A stretch of DNA of 64,000 bases. Source: Pseudoalteromonas luteoviolacea (lineage in GTDB: Bacteria; Pseudomonadota; Gammaproteobacteria; Enterobacterales; Alteromonadaceae). The notes beneath the pieces are model-generated. The model was given only the letters and a program-made list of their open reading frames with translations, was not told the DNA's origin and did no database searches. The DNA lies in contig NZ_JWIC01000003.1 of the NCBI RefSeq assembly GCF_000814765.1, positions 317,501-381,500 of the forward strand, written 5' to 3'. This document shows positions 27,738-35,269 of this stretch, in pieces (the stretch's first letter is position 1; each line of letters starts with the position of its first letter). Both the position numbers and the translations under genes were made by a program.

Positions 27738-28361
27738 AATTAAAGGCGGCTAATTGTTAAATTTTAACAATAGAATTAGGCTCTTTAGGTCAGTTTTTCT
27801 TGGAGCCTAGTAATAGTAAAATTAAGGTAAATAGTTGTTATATATAGCTAACTTAAGCTAAGTGTAAACTTAACAAAGTAGCTTGAAAGTGCAGCTATTG
27901 TAATTATTTTATTGACGTTTTTGGTTGAAAGGGATTTACTTCGAAAATAAGCGACATAAAAATATCTTTTTTCTCTCAGTAATGTGTTGAGCATTTTCAT
28001 TTGATAACAAGCTTACCGGTATCGGTCAATACATGTATATAAATGCGGATATACGAGATGCAAAGTCTTACGATTTATCTGGTGACCCTAAAATAATATG
28101 ACTTTATTTTTATCGAAATGTTTATGTTATTCAATGTTTCGCCCTGATTATTCCTTGAAAATTTTTAAAATCACAAGTGGCTCAAGTTATGGTCTGGATA
28201 AATATAATGAGTAGAATTTATGGGAGCTAAATTTTTATCCAAGGGATTGGGCATAGTAATATGCGTGATGTATTTATGGGTTTGATTTGATAAATGCAAT
28301 AATAAAAAAACTTAAAAGTCTTAAACTATAATGAAAAAGGATTGGGAGAAGCATAGTTAAG
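27738..28361. other. AT-rich gene-free stretch with a short relic repeat
   Basis: No plausible gene. TTAGGCTC near 27777 pairs with GAGCCTAG near 27801, a possible weak hairpin after the small secreted protein gene. AAAGTC (28062-28067) followed by ATTTATCTGGTG (28073-28084) matches the tail repeat found at 27131 and 33056 with the same spacing, so it is probably a third, heavily decayed copy. Confidence 0.5.
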
Positions 28362-28457
28362 ATGACACCCATCTTAATTTTGGGGTAGTGTAAGAAGCCG
28401 TCTATGCTTTAATGAATGTTAGAGTATGGATGGCTTTTTTATGGCAATAAAATAAAC
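28362..28457 (+). repeat. Tandem duplicate of the left end of the Y1 transposon
   Basis: These 96 bp, starting ATGACACCCATCTTAATTTT, repeat almost exactly as the first 96 bp of the element that follows (28458 onward), including the hairpin with its TTTTTT end. Only a few substitutions separate the two. The duplicate carries a truncated start of the gene (ATGGCAATA) and then the next end begins. Confidence 0.9.
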
Positions 28458-28490
28458 ATGACACCCATCTTAATTTTGGGGTAGTGTAAG

Positions 28491-28537
28491 AAGCCGTCTA
28501 TGCTTTATTGAATGGTAAAGTATGGATGGCTTTTTTT
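28491..28537 (+). terminator. Hairpin and T-run immediately before the transposase start
   Basis: AAGCCGTCTATGCTTTA (28491-28507) pairs with TAAAGTATGGATGGCTT (28516-28532) over 17 positions if G-U pairs are allowed; seven T follow and then ATG 28538. This is a terminator-like block on transcription entering from outside, as known for IS200, and it also covers the ribosome-binding region. Confidence 0.75.
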
Positions 28538-29509
28538 ATGGCAATAGCAAGGAAGAGACAAGTTAGCTTGGTGGATACCAAGTATTACCACTGTATATCA
28601 CGCTGCGTAAGACGTGCTTTTTTATGCGGAGAAGATAAAGCAACGGGTAAGTCATTTGAGCATCGAAAAGGGTGGGTTGAAGAGAAGTTATTGCAACTAG
28701 CCAAGGTGTTCTGTATTGATGTATGTGCGTATGCGGTGATGAGTAATCATACGCATATTGTTCTGCATGTTGATGATAAAAAAGCAAAACGACTAAATGA
28801 TAAAGCCATTTTAATCCGTTGGCATAAACAGTTTAAAGGGACTTGGCTGACCCATAAGTTCGTCAGTGGAGAGCCACTGAGCAATTCAGAGCGTTGTTTG
28901 CTGTCAGAGTTGATAGACGAATATAGAAAGCGCCTAGCGGATATCAGCTGGTTTATGCGAACGCTCAACGAAGATATAGCGCGTAAAGCCAATAAAGAAG
29001 ATGGTTGCACAGGCCGTTTTTGGGAAGGGCGATTTAAATCACAAGCCTTGTTAGATGAAGCGGCTTTAGCAGCATGTTTAGCGTATGTCGATTTGAATCC
29101 AGTTAGAGCCAAAATGGCAGAGACACCAGAGGAGTCAGACCATACCAGTATCAAAAAGCGTATTGAAACAGCAAAAGTGGGTAAACAACCCACGTCTTTA
29201 CTGCGTTTTGTAGGTAACCCAAGAAAACACATGCCAAAAGGGCTACCATTTGAATTCAAATATTATGTAGAGCTTGTTGATTTAACAGGTCGGTGCATGC
29301 GCGAAGATAAGCGCGGGTTTATCACTGACGCTCAATCTATTTTAGCAAGACTTAACATCCAGCCAGAGAATTGGTTAAAGTTAACTACTAAATTTACCAA
29401 GGTGTTTAAAGGCTCAGTGGGTAGGCCCGATGCCAAGCAAAAGTACTGTGAGCATTTAAAGTTAAAACGACGAGGTAACTTGACGCAGTGTAGTGAATTG
29501 CTCGCTTAG
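28538..29509 (+). CDS. Y1 (REP-associated/IS200-like) transposase
   Basis: The 323-residue HUH single-strand transposase has metal-binding His in SNHTHIVLHV (H71, H73) and the catalytic Tyr in CLAYVDLNPVRAKM (Y183), preceded by the RAYT-type GRFWEGRFKSQALLDE. It nicks and joins single-stranded DNA at element ends. ATG 28538 directly follows a terminator-like hairpin; the earlier TTG 28508 lies inside the hairpin loop and is rejected. The frame is intact, so the element may still be active. Relatives with the CVRRAFLCG motif are common in Pseudoalteromonas and Shewanella from memory. Confidence 0.93.
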   Translation: MAIARKRQVSLVDTKYYHCISRCVRRAFLCGEDKATGKSFEHRKGWVEEKLLQLAKVFCIDVCAYAVMSNHTHIVLHVDDKKAKRLNDKAILIRWHKQFKGTWLTHKFVSGEPLSNSERCLLSELIDEYRKRLADISWFMRTLNEDIARKANKEDGCTGRFWEGRFKSQALLDEAALAACLAYVDLNPVRAKMAETPEESDHTSIKKRIETAKVGKQPTSLLRFVGNPRKHMPKGLPFEFKYYVELVDLTGRCMREDKRGFITDAQSILARLNIQPENWLKLTTKFTKVFKGSVGRPDAKQKYCEHLKLKRRGNLTQCSELLA

Positions 29510-29704
29510 CCTTTAATACCATTCAAATTCTAATTTCAACGTAGCTTTTAAAAGTTACGTGGTGAGTCATGTCTGAAACTCCATTAAAAATAAAAGTCTA
29601 GGTAAAGCATTTCTGTCGATAAAGTGAATTAAGCATTTTTGAGTGTTTTGTTAATGTTTTGAAATTCCCCGTAGGGGGTTGTGGTATAAATAGAGCTGGG
29701 TGTC

Positions 29705-29833
29705 ATGTTTAATTTAGTTGGCTATGGTCTAGGTTATGAACTTATTTACAAGGAGTGGAAGTTAAAGAAAACGTTCATTGTGACTTGTTTGTTGCCTATA
29801 GCACTTGGTGCGACTTTATATTTTATCCCCTAA
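29705..29833 (+). CDS. Possible small membrane peptide or gene remnant
   Basis: ATG 29705 overlaps the transposon right end and opens 42 codons: a charged start (GYELIYKEWKLKK) and a hydrophobic helix (VTCLLPIALGATLYFIP). No ribosome site is evident. It may be the 3' end of a membrane-protein gene interrupted by the element. Confidence 0.3.
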   Translation: MFNLVGYGLGYELIYKEWKLKKTFIVTCLLPIALGATLYFIP

Positions 29834-29892
29834 ATTACAAGTATTATCTTGGACAGTCATTCAAATAACCTATTATGAAAGTGAAAGTTACG

Positions 29893-30198
29893 ATGACACC
29901 CATCTCAATTTCAAGAAGGTAAGTGCGGATTTATCACAGATGCTCAGCCCATTTTAGCAAGACTAATCTCCAGTCAGAGAACTGGCTAAAGCTTACGACT
30001 CAGTTTCCCAAGGTATTTAAGGGTTCAGTGGGCAGACCCGATGCCAAGCGAATATACTGTGAACATTTGAAGTTAAAACGACGAGGTAACTTGACGCAGT
30101 GTAGTGAATTGCTCGCTTAGCCTTTAATACCATTCAAATTCTAATTTCAACGTAGCTTTTAAAAGTTACGTGGTGAGTCATGTCTGAAACTCCATTAA
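29893..30198 (+). mobile_element. Internally deleted copy of the Y1 transposon
   Basis: The left end ATGACACCCATCTCAATTT (29893) is joined directly to the last third of the transposase frame, ending in the same QCSELLA stop as the intact copy, and to its 3' flank. The last 129 bp (30070-30198) are identical to 29459-29587, whereas the preceding 145 bp differ at roughly one base in five. It cannot encode a transposase but could be mobilised in trans. Confidence 0.88.
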
Positions 30199-30211
30199 CG
30201 AAAAAATAAAC

Positions 30212-30330
30212 ATGACACCCATCTTAATTTATGAAAGAAATAAACATGACACCCATCTTAATTTGGGAATAGTGTAAGAAGCCGATTATGCTTTATTGAA
30301 TTTTAAAACATGGCTGGCTTTTTTAAGGCG
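30212..30330 (+). repeat. Two further left-end copies of the Y1 transposon
   Basis: ATGACACCCATCTTAATTT occurs at 30212 and again at 30246; the second is followed by the element's leader hairpin (AAGCCGATTATGCTTTATTG ... GGCTTTTTT) but no transposase frame. The stretch to 30426 has no gene; the hairpin can act as a terminator. Confidence 0.85.
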
Positions 30331-30426
30331 ATTACAAATACATCTAAAAGTCACGCCTAAAATTTTTATTTATACTAAAAATCCAGACGTGACTCGAAAA
30401 GTTAAAAATAATGGATTAACTGTTCA

Positions 30427-31224
30427 TTACCAACCGCTGTTTGCACTCAAACAGTAAGTCACAGTCGTTTTTCTGTCTTCAGCCCAGTTTACATGCTCGC
30501 TCTTCATGCCAACTAATGCGCCACGAGAAGAGCCTAAATCCCAAGGACGATCTAGAGAAGAAGGGCCATCTTCTAGACATTGTTCTGCCTCTAATTGTGT
30601 GCCGTATGCAGAACCTTCGTTCATTGCTGCGCAAGCAAATTTGAATCTGCGATCTTCAGCCCAGTTTTCATGTTCAGCATACACGCCAACTAAAAATTCA
30701 CCATAACGACAAGTATAGTTCAGCGCATGGTCGAACTCATTTGCATAACCAGACCAGCTCACGCGGCCGCGGTATACTTTACTACCAGATGCTGTTTTAA
30801 ACTTTGCACATTCAAAACTAAAGCGGCGATCCTCAGCCCAATTTTCATGGTAGCTAGATACACGTTGTAAAAACATGTTGCTTGGACAAGTAAATCTAAA
30901 TGTGGCGTCGAATGCGTTGACGTCAGTAGCGCTGTAACCACTAAAAACAACCAAATTACCTGACTGGATGTTGAATGATGAGCTTGATACTTGCGCGCTT
31001 TCTAATTCGAATGTGTTTACACCGAATTCAGATACATCGTTGTTAGAGTCAATTAACTCGATTATTTTATCAACATTGGCCGCTTGGCTTGAAGGAATTT
31101 TATAAACTTTATTACCTAGCTTATATTCCATATCTCCAGCACTTTGTAACTCTTTTGAAAATGCAAAAGAAGAAGTAAGTACAGCTGATATCATAGCAGC
31201 GCTGAAAAGTAACTTTGTATTCAT
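30427..31224 (-). CDS. Secreted dermatopontin-like protein with three repeats
   Basis: The 265-residue product has a signal peptide (MNTKLLFSAAMISAVLTSSFAFS) and, from about residue 105, three repeats of the dermatopontin signature: a Cys strand then a SYHENWAEDRRFSFEC-type motif, seen as HENWAEDRRF twice and HVNWAEDRKT once. Dermatopontin domains are mainly animal extracellular-matrix and hemagglutinin proteins; bacterial members are few and usually secreted. The first 80 mature residues are unlike that family. An adhesive or sugar/matrix-binding role is likely. The gene lies between Y1-transposon ends in the accessory island. Confidence 0.85.
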   Translation of the reverse strand: MNTKLLFSAAMISAVLTSSFAFSKELQSAGDMEYKLGNKVYKIPSSQAANVDKIIELIDSNNDVSEFGVNTFELESAQVSSSSFNIQSGNLVVFSGYSATDVNAFDATFRFTCPSNMFLQRVSSYHENWAEDRRFSFECAKFKTASGSKVYRGRVSWSGYANEFDHALNYTCRYGEFLVGVYAEHENWAEDRRFKFACAAMNEGSAYGTQLEAEQCLEDGPSSLDRPWDLGSSRGALVGMKSEHVNWAEDRKTTVTYCLSANSGW

Positions 31225-31479
31225 TTAAACATTCCTTTTAAATTTAAATAACAAACTCGGCTCAGAGCGTTTTGGTCGCTCTAAGTGTGAATAAGCCGAT
31301 TATGATTTTATATACTCAGTTCCGATACAGCCTTATATTTCGGAGTCCTAGTTATAGATATCGAATATTTCAGCTAAATGACGGGGTTTTATGTAGATTT
31401 TAATGATGTTGCGCTTAGTGCAACTAGATACGCTGAGGTCGTAATTTAGCTCTATAGGGTAAAAAACACCCCAAAATAG

Positions 31480-31496
31480 CGTGATTTTGATCACAA
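31480..31496. promoter_or_regulatory. Near-consensus CRP binding site
   Basis: CGTGATTTTGATCACA matches the CRP consensus TGTGA-N6-TCACA at nine of ten core positions. It lies about 255 bp upstream of the dermatopontin-like start, far for class I or II activation, so the true target is uncertain. Confidence 0.5.
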
Positions 31497-31746
31497 CGAT
31501 CGAGCAACTTTTGCTAAATTGCGATTTAGGAACAGCTATAATTTTAATCTTTTTAAGCGCTTTATACGAATAATGTTCTATATAAAAATTCGATACTAAT
31601 GCAATTCACGAGATAAAAAATTTTTAAATTTTTTTAAGGCTACAGCCATATTTTAACCTACTGAATGCAAGATAGGATTTTCAGGAAAGGCTGGCCACCA
31701 GTAAAAATCTTAACTACGCAACTAACAAGCCTTGGTGCGAGATGAA

Positions 31747-31840
31747 GTGACCCCCAATCTTAATTTGGGATTAGTCTAAGCAGTCGTCAATGTTTTATTC
31801 ACTGTTAAAGTATGAATTGCTTTTTTATGGCACCTCCTAA
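31747..31840 (+). mobile_element. Decayed left end of a Y1 transposon
   Basis: GTGACCCCCAATCTTAATTT and the following AAGCAGTCGTC...GTTAAAGTATGAATTGCTTTTTT with ATGGCA reproduce the leader, hairpin and start region of the intact element with many substitutions; no transposase frame follows. Confidence 0.75.
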
Positions 31841-31952
31841 GAGGTACCAGTGAATATCCAATTTGAATCTAGCGATAACGCCGCAGAGTCATCAGCAATA
31901 TAGGTTGCAGTGACCGCTTAAAGCCAACTTTAAATTCGCGATGCGACGCATA

Positions 31953-32786
31953 TCATTCCGGTTTATAAGGCCCATCCTCGTAAAGAGATATTATTTGAAT
32001 CGTTTCAAAATCAAAAAATTGAAAGGTGTTTTTTTGTTTGTGTGTTGTTATTGTTTTCCGCTGCTCGTTATCATAATTAAGTGTGGCGTAAATGCTAACG
32101 GGGTGAGGGCACAGAGCTATTTTATCCGCGGGGATAACCAGCTCTCCATTTAGTTCAGAGAGGTTGTCTACGCGCTCTTCAATAATTTCATTTTGGCCAC
32201 TACACAGATCCTGACCTTCATTTTGTGTACTTATTTTGTAGCGTATTTTGATGAGGTCTTTAGCGGTTTCGGGGTGCCAGGTAAGTACGACATCATTACC
32301 TGTAAAGGCAAATTGTTGATAATCAGCAGACTCGCCCGGATAAATGAACTGTGCCATCTGAGGCAAGTCCAGCTCAAAGCTTTCCATAACTGTGTTGTTA
32401 CGAGTTAACTCAGCAAGCCAGATATGATTATCCTGATGTTGATACTGGGTGTCCTGCAATCCAGATACCTCTAACTTACAACACTGCTCAGCTAAAGAGC
32501 CTGTTTGGGGGATATTTTTTGCGTTGAATTGGTGTTTACTTGGGCTGGTAAATGTCAATTTATCTTGGCCGTTTAACTTTATCTTTCCTTGCTCTTTACC
32601 ATACAAGTAAAACATACCATGGTAGCTCAACCCTGAGTTTTCAACACTGTCATTGTGGTTAGGGTTAAGCTGGGTAACGCTCAGCGTGACATCTCTAAAT
32701 TCAAAGGATTCAGGCGCAACTTTGCTGGAGTCACTGCTATTACAGCCTGTTAAAAAAAATACTAGTGTAAATGCTGCTCTTCTCAT
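31953..32786 (-). CDS. Lipoprotein of unknown function
   Basis: The 277-residue product has a short signal peptide with lipobox FLTGC, then a beta-rich sequence with four further Cys (EQCCKLEVSG, QDLCSGQNE, IALCPHP). No family recognised. ATG 32786 is fixed by AAGGAG eight bases upstream; the longer frame to 32843 is translated from a hairpin region. The downstream end lies near a transposon relic, and the gene belongs to the accessory island. Confidence 0.72.
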   Translation of the reverse strand: MRRAAFTLVFFLTGCNSSDSSKVAPESFEFRDVTLSVTQLNPNHNDSVENSGLSYHGMFYLYGKEQGKIKLNGQDKLTFTSPSKHQFNAKNIPQTGSLAEQCCKLEVSGLQDTQYQHQDNHIWLAELTRNNTVMESFELDLPQMAQFIYPGESADYQQFAFTGNDVVLTWHPETAKDLIKIRYKISTQNEGQDLCSGQNEIIEERVDNLSELNGELVIPADKIALCPHPVSIYATLNYDNEQRKTITTHKQKNTFQFFDFETIQIISLYEDGPYKPE

Positions 32787-32799
32787 ATTGATTCTCCTT

Positions 32800-32822
32800 G
32801 GAGGTAACAGCGTGTTACCTCC
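32800..32822. promoter_or_regulatory. 10-bp perfect inverted repeat just upstream of the lipoprotein ribosome site
   Basis: GGAGGTAACA (32800-32809) pairs with TGTTACCTCC (32813-32822) with a 3-nt loop; the stem ends within a few bases of the AAGGAG used by the minus-strand gene. A T-rich run precedes, not follows, the stem in the sense of that gene. It could be a 5'-untranslated hairpin that stabilises mRNA or modulates initiation. Confidence 0.55.
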
Positions 32823-32952
32823 TACAATTAAAAAAATTACCACTCCAAGTCAGATATTTTAAATAAAATCTGCTGATGTTTGCTGTGCGGTGATGTGTCG
32901 TACTTGGCTTGGGCAAATATATAGCCGAAAAACGCTAATGCTGTTGTACCAA

Positions 32953-33167
32953 AAATAGAGATGGGTGTCATGTATCTTTAATAAATACATCCATTTCAAC
33001 GTTGCTATTAAAAATTGTGAGGCAAGACATGTCTTAAATTCCAGCCAGATTATAAAGTCGAGCAATTTATCTGGTGGTCAATTTACATTCAGCATGATTG
33101 GAGAGGTTTGTTTCTGCTTTGAAGCATGTTGTGGTGTAGTTGTGGTATAAATAGAAATGGGTGTCAT
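32953..33167 (+). mobile_element. Y1-transposon right ends and fossil tail
   Basis: AAATAGAGATGGGTGTCAT ends at 32971, and a second right end (AAATAGAAATGGGTGTCAT) ends at 33167. Between them 32992-33140 matches the 3' untranslated tail of the intact element (CATTTCAACGTTGCTATTAA versus AATTTCAACGTAGCTTTTAA) and then the tail copy at 27102. No transposase codons survive. Confidence 0.78.
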
Positions 33168-33226
33168 GTCTCTTTATGTATCATGTATCTTCTTCACCGA
33201 ACGATGGGTCCAAGTAGGTAGTTTTA

Positions 33227-33523
33227 GTGAGAAATAAAATTAACTCTTTCAATGTTTTTATCGAAATTATCATCGTTATTTCCTTGTTAATAAGTATTAG
33301 TTACTTGGTCGATGAATTAACTAGTTATATAAACTTTAAGGCGTTACTGGGATTATGGGGTGGGCTTGTTTTTGTGTTTAGTCCACTTATAACAGTTCCG
33401 TTAGCGTATATCTTTTGGAAGCATGGTATATCTAGAAGGTTTAAATTTTACTTTATAGCGACATGTACGCATGCTTCAGTTGGCATGTTTTTGCTATATG
33501 CATTAATAAATTCGCAAGTGTGA
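33227..33523 (+). CDS. Small integral membrane protein
   Basis: The 98-residue product has three hydrophobic helices (IEIIIVISLLISISYLV, ALLGLWGGLVFVFSPLITVPLAYIF, and a C-terminal FIATCTHASVGMFLLYALI). The start is GTG, with AGGT about 10 bases upstream. Function unknown. It lies between two transposon right ends (33149-33167 and 33816-33836). Confidence 0.6.
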   Translation: MRNKINSFNVFIEIIIVISLLISISYLVDELTSYINFKALLGLWGGLVFVFSPLITVPLAYIFWKHGISRRFKFYFIATCTHASVGMFLLYALINSQV

Positions 33524-33571
33524 CTTTTAATATAAATTTAATAGAGTAGCTCTCTTAGTTGAAAATTTTTA

Positions 33572-33757
33572 ATGGCTGTTTCAGGTATAGGCTCACCCGA
33601 TTCAGCTTCTTGGATCATGCCGACTATCTGTGATTTGGTGAATTTACTCTTTCAGACCGTAAAATTTCCTTTTTATATTATAGAAGTTCTACTGATGATC
33701 TGTTTCAGTTTATGGGGGAGTTACCTCTTTTTTATATGTGGTGCATTTGTATGTTGA
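33572..33757 (+). CDS. Possible small membrane peptide
   Basis: A 61-codon frame with one long hydrophobic helix (FYIIEVLLMICFSLWGSYLF). There is no good ribosome site and no recognised relative, so it may be a chance frame. It lies in the same bracketed segment as the 98-residue membrane protein. Confidence 0.3.
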   Translation: MAVSGIGSPDSASWIMPTICDLVNLLFQTVKFPFYIIEVLLMICFSLWGSYLFFICGAFVC

Positions 33758-33815
33758 ATTCGCGTAATTTACTAGTAGTAACCATATGCGTTACTTCTAA
33801 TTCTAACAAGACAGT

Positions 33816-33836
33816 AAAAATAGAGATGGGTGTCAT
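33816..33836 (+). repeat. Solo right-end copy of the Y1 transposon
   Basis: AAAAATAGAGATGGGTGTCAT stands without adjacent transposon sequence in the otherwise gene-free stretch 33758-33956. Confidence 0.85.
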
Positions 33837-33956
33837 AGATGTTCGAACAGTAGAATAGAGGTGTGAATAAAAATTAGTTAATAAAATTAGATACTACGTT
33901 TAAACTTTTAACCTAAAAAGGAGGTGATTTCCCCCCTTAATAACTTAAGTCTGAGA

Positions 33957-34145
33957 TTAACACATTGCTGTATTACAAGTATTACAAGTTCTTTCTTCAA
34001 TTGTATAGCAACGATTTGTAACATCTGTATCGGTACATACAGTTGTTACCCACCCTCCAGCTATTAAAGGTGTTGCCTCTTTGCATACTGACTGTGTATT
34101 TTTGTTTAGCTGTTTGTATTTCTTTTTAACTAATTTTAACTTCAT
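33957..34145 (-). CDS. RiPP precursor-like peptide 2 with double-glycine leader
   Basis: The 62-residue peptide begins at ATG 34145 behind AGGAA. The leader is Lys-rich (MKLKLVKKKYKQLNKN) and ends EATPLIAGG at residue 31, matching the leader of the peptide at 11828-11995 (MKLTIKK..., EATPHVAGG). The core of 31 residues begins WVTTVC and has five Cys and nine Thr, a composition typical of lanthipeptides or heavily disulfide-bonded peptides. No maturation or export gene is adjacent. This gene sits inside the transposon-rich island, while its partner lies 22 kb away in stable chromosome. Confidence 0.7.
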   Translation of the reverse strand: MKLKLVKKKYKQLNKNTQSVCKEATPLIAGGWVTTVCTDTDVTNRCYTIEERTCNTCNTAMC

Positions 34146-34344
34146 AAGATTCCTGCCTTAATTATTCTAGTAACTCTCTATAAGCTATGGCTATGTTATT
34201 TAAAAAATCATAATATGTAAATTTTTTCTATGTTTAGTTTTTATTTATTTTAAATATATGTTTCATTGCGGTTTTAATATTTTATAAATTAACAATTTTA
34301 AAAATAGGGTTGTTCATTTAAAGTAACTTTAGATGGAAAGTAAT

Positions 34345-34566
34345 ATGAAAAAGCCCAAATTCACAGAAAGTCAGGTTTTTGCAATTTTGAAAAAGGTCGA
34401 ATTAGATGTTATGGCCGTCCACGATATGTGCCATAAGCATAATGTTGGACAGAGTACTTGCGATAAATGAAAATTCAAATATGGCAGTATAGATCAGTCT
34501 GATCTTAATCGGATGATAGAACTTGAAGAAAAAATGCCAATGTCAGTCGTCAAAATGTTGCTTTAG
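34345..34566 (+). pseudogene. Relic of IS3-family transposase OrfA
   Basis: MKKPKFTESQVFAILKKVE and the following MAVHDMCHKHNVGQSTC match the helix-turn-helix of IS3-type OrfA (MKK.RFTE.QI..ILK). The frame is broken by TGA at 34468-34470, where these proteins normally have Trp (NWK.KYGG), and resumes KFKYGSIDQSDLNRMIELEE before a premature TAG. No OrfB remains. Confidence 0.85.
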
Positions 34567-34579
34567 AAATAAAATAGAG

Positions 34580-34598
34580 ATGACACCCATTTCAACTT
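34580..34598 (+). repeat. Solo left-end copy of the Y1 transposon
   Basis: ATGACACCCATTTCAACTT, preceded by AAATAGAG, stands alone between the IS3 relic and the membrane operon's 3' end. Confidence 0.75.
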
Positions 34599-34699
34599 AG
34601 TCCTGATATTAATACGCAGCTTCAGAGGTTGGGATAAGTGGGTGTCTTTGTTGAAATTATGTTATTTAAAGGTGTCTATATCTGAGCGCTCGTAGAGAA

Positions 34700-35269
34700 C
34701 TATATTCCTGGAGCTGTCCAGTCATCATCTTCCTCCACATCTTCCTCTAAATCTTCGTCATTAATTTTTTTTTGGCAAAATAGATTGAAGAAAAGCAACC
34801 CAATCAAAAATCCAAGGGTTACTCCAGAGATATTTAACATAGCCCTACGCATGTCTGCAGTCATCATTATCACTATGCCGAGAGCTATTGCTGTAAGCAG
34901 GGTTTTAAATGTAATTTGCAGCCAATCAATCTTACTTGTCCTGCCTTTTAATGAAGCAAGCATCAATGTATAAACTATTACCGCAATAAATACTGTTGGT
35001 AATATGAGTGACATTAGGTTAGATACGGATAAGCTAAAGTCCACCTTTTCTTTTATAACAGTTTGAAATGCATATACCCAGAAGCATATCATCAAAGAAT
35101 AAAGCAGAGTTGTTCTACCACTCTTACGACCTGTAGCCCGCACTTTTAAGTTGAGCATGTAAATTATAATAACAATAGCGAGGCCAAGTGTAAGCCATGC
35201 AACATCAGCTTGATTCCAGTCAGAAAAAAATTCTGCAACAACTTCCCAAGGAGATTTACTATTTATCAT
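34700..35269 (-). CDS. Polytopic membrane protein with acidic tail, gene B of a two-gene operon
   Basis: The 189-residue product has about five hydrophobic helices (AWLTLGLAIVIIIYML, LLYSLMICFWVYAF, LMSLILPTVFIAVIVYTLML, TLLTAIALGIVIMM, GVTLGFLIGLLFFNLF) and a strongly acidic C-terminus (NDEDLEEDVEEDDDW). No family recognised. Its ATG overlaps the stop of the upstream gene by four bases (ATGA at 35266-35269), so the two are translationally coupled and their products probably form a complex. Confidence 0.75.
   Translation of the reverse strand: MINSKSPWEVVAEFFSDWNQADVAWLTLGLAIVIIIYMLNLKVRATGRKSGRTTLLYSLMICFWVYAFQTVIKEKVDFSLSVSNLMSLILPTVFIAVIVYTLMLASLKGRTSKIDWLQITFKTLLTAIALGIVIMMTADMRRAMLNISGVTLGFLIGLLFFNLFCQKKINDEDLEEDVEEDDDWTAPGI

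Larger units (their letters stand above)
28458..29706 (+). mobile_element. Intact Y1-transposase element with inverted ends
   Basis: The left end ATGACACCCATCTTAATTT (28458-28476) and right end AAATAGAGCTGGGTGTCAT (29688-29706) are imperfect inverted repeats. Inside are a leader with a GTAG tetranucleotide (28481-28484), a long hairpin, one Y1 transposase gene and about 180 bp of 3' sequence. REP-associated transposases are known to recognise GTAG followed by a hairpin; IS200/IS605 elements normally have no terminal inverted repeats, so the ends here are unusual or REP-like. Confidence 0.8.
31225..31952. other. Gene-free region with CRP-like site and transposon relic
   Basis: About 730 bp between the dermatopontin-like gene and the convergent-side lipoprotein gene's 3' end. 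It holds the promoter of the former, a CRP-like site (31480-31496) and a decayed Y1-transposon left end (31747-31840). No plausible ORF was found. Confidence 0.6.

Noticed and set aside
28563..29259. Minus-strand frames within the transposase
   Set aside because: Antisense to an intact Y1 transposase with catalytic motifs; no independent support.
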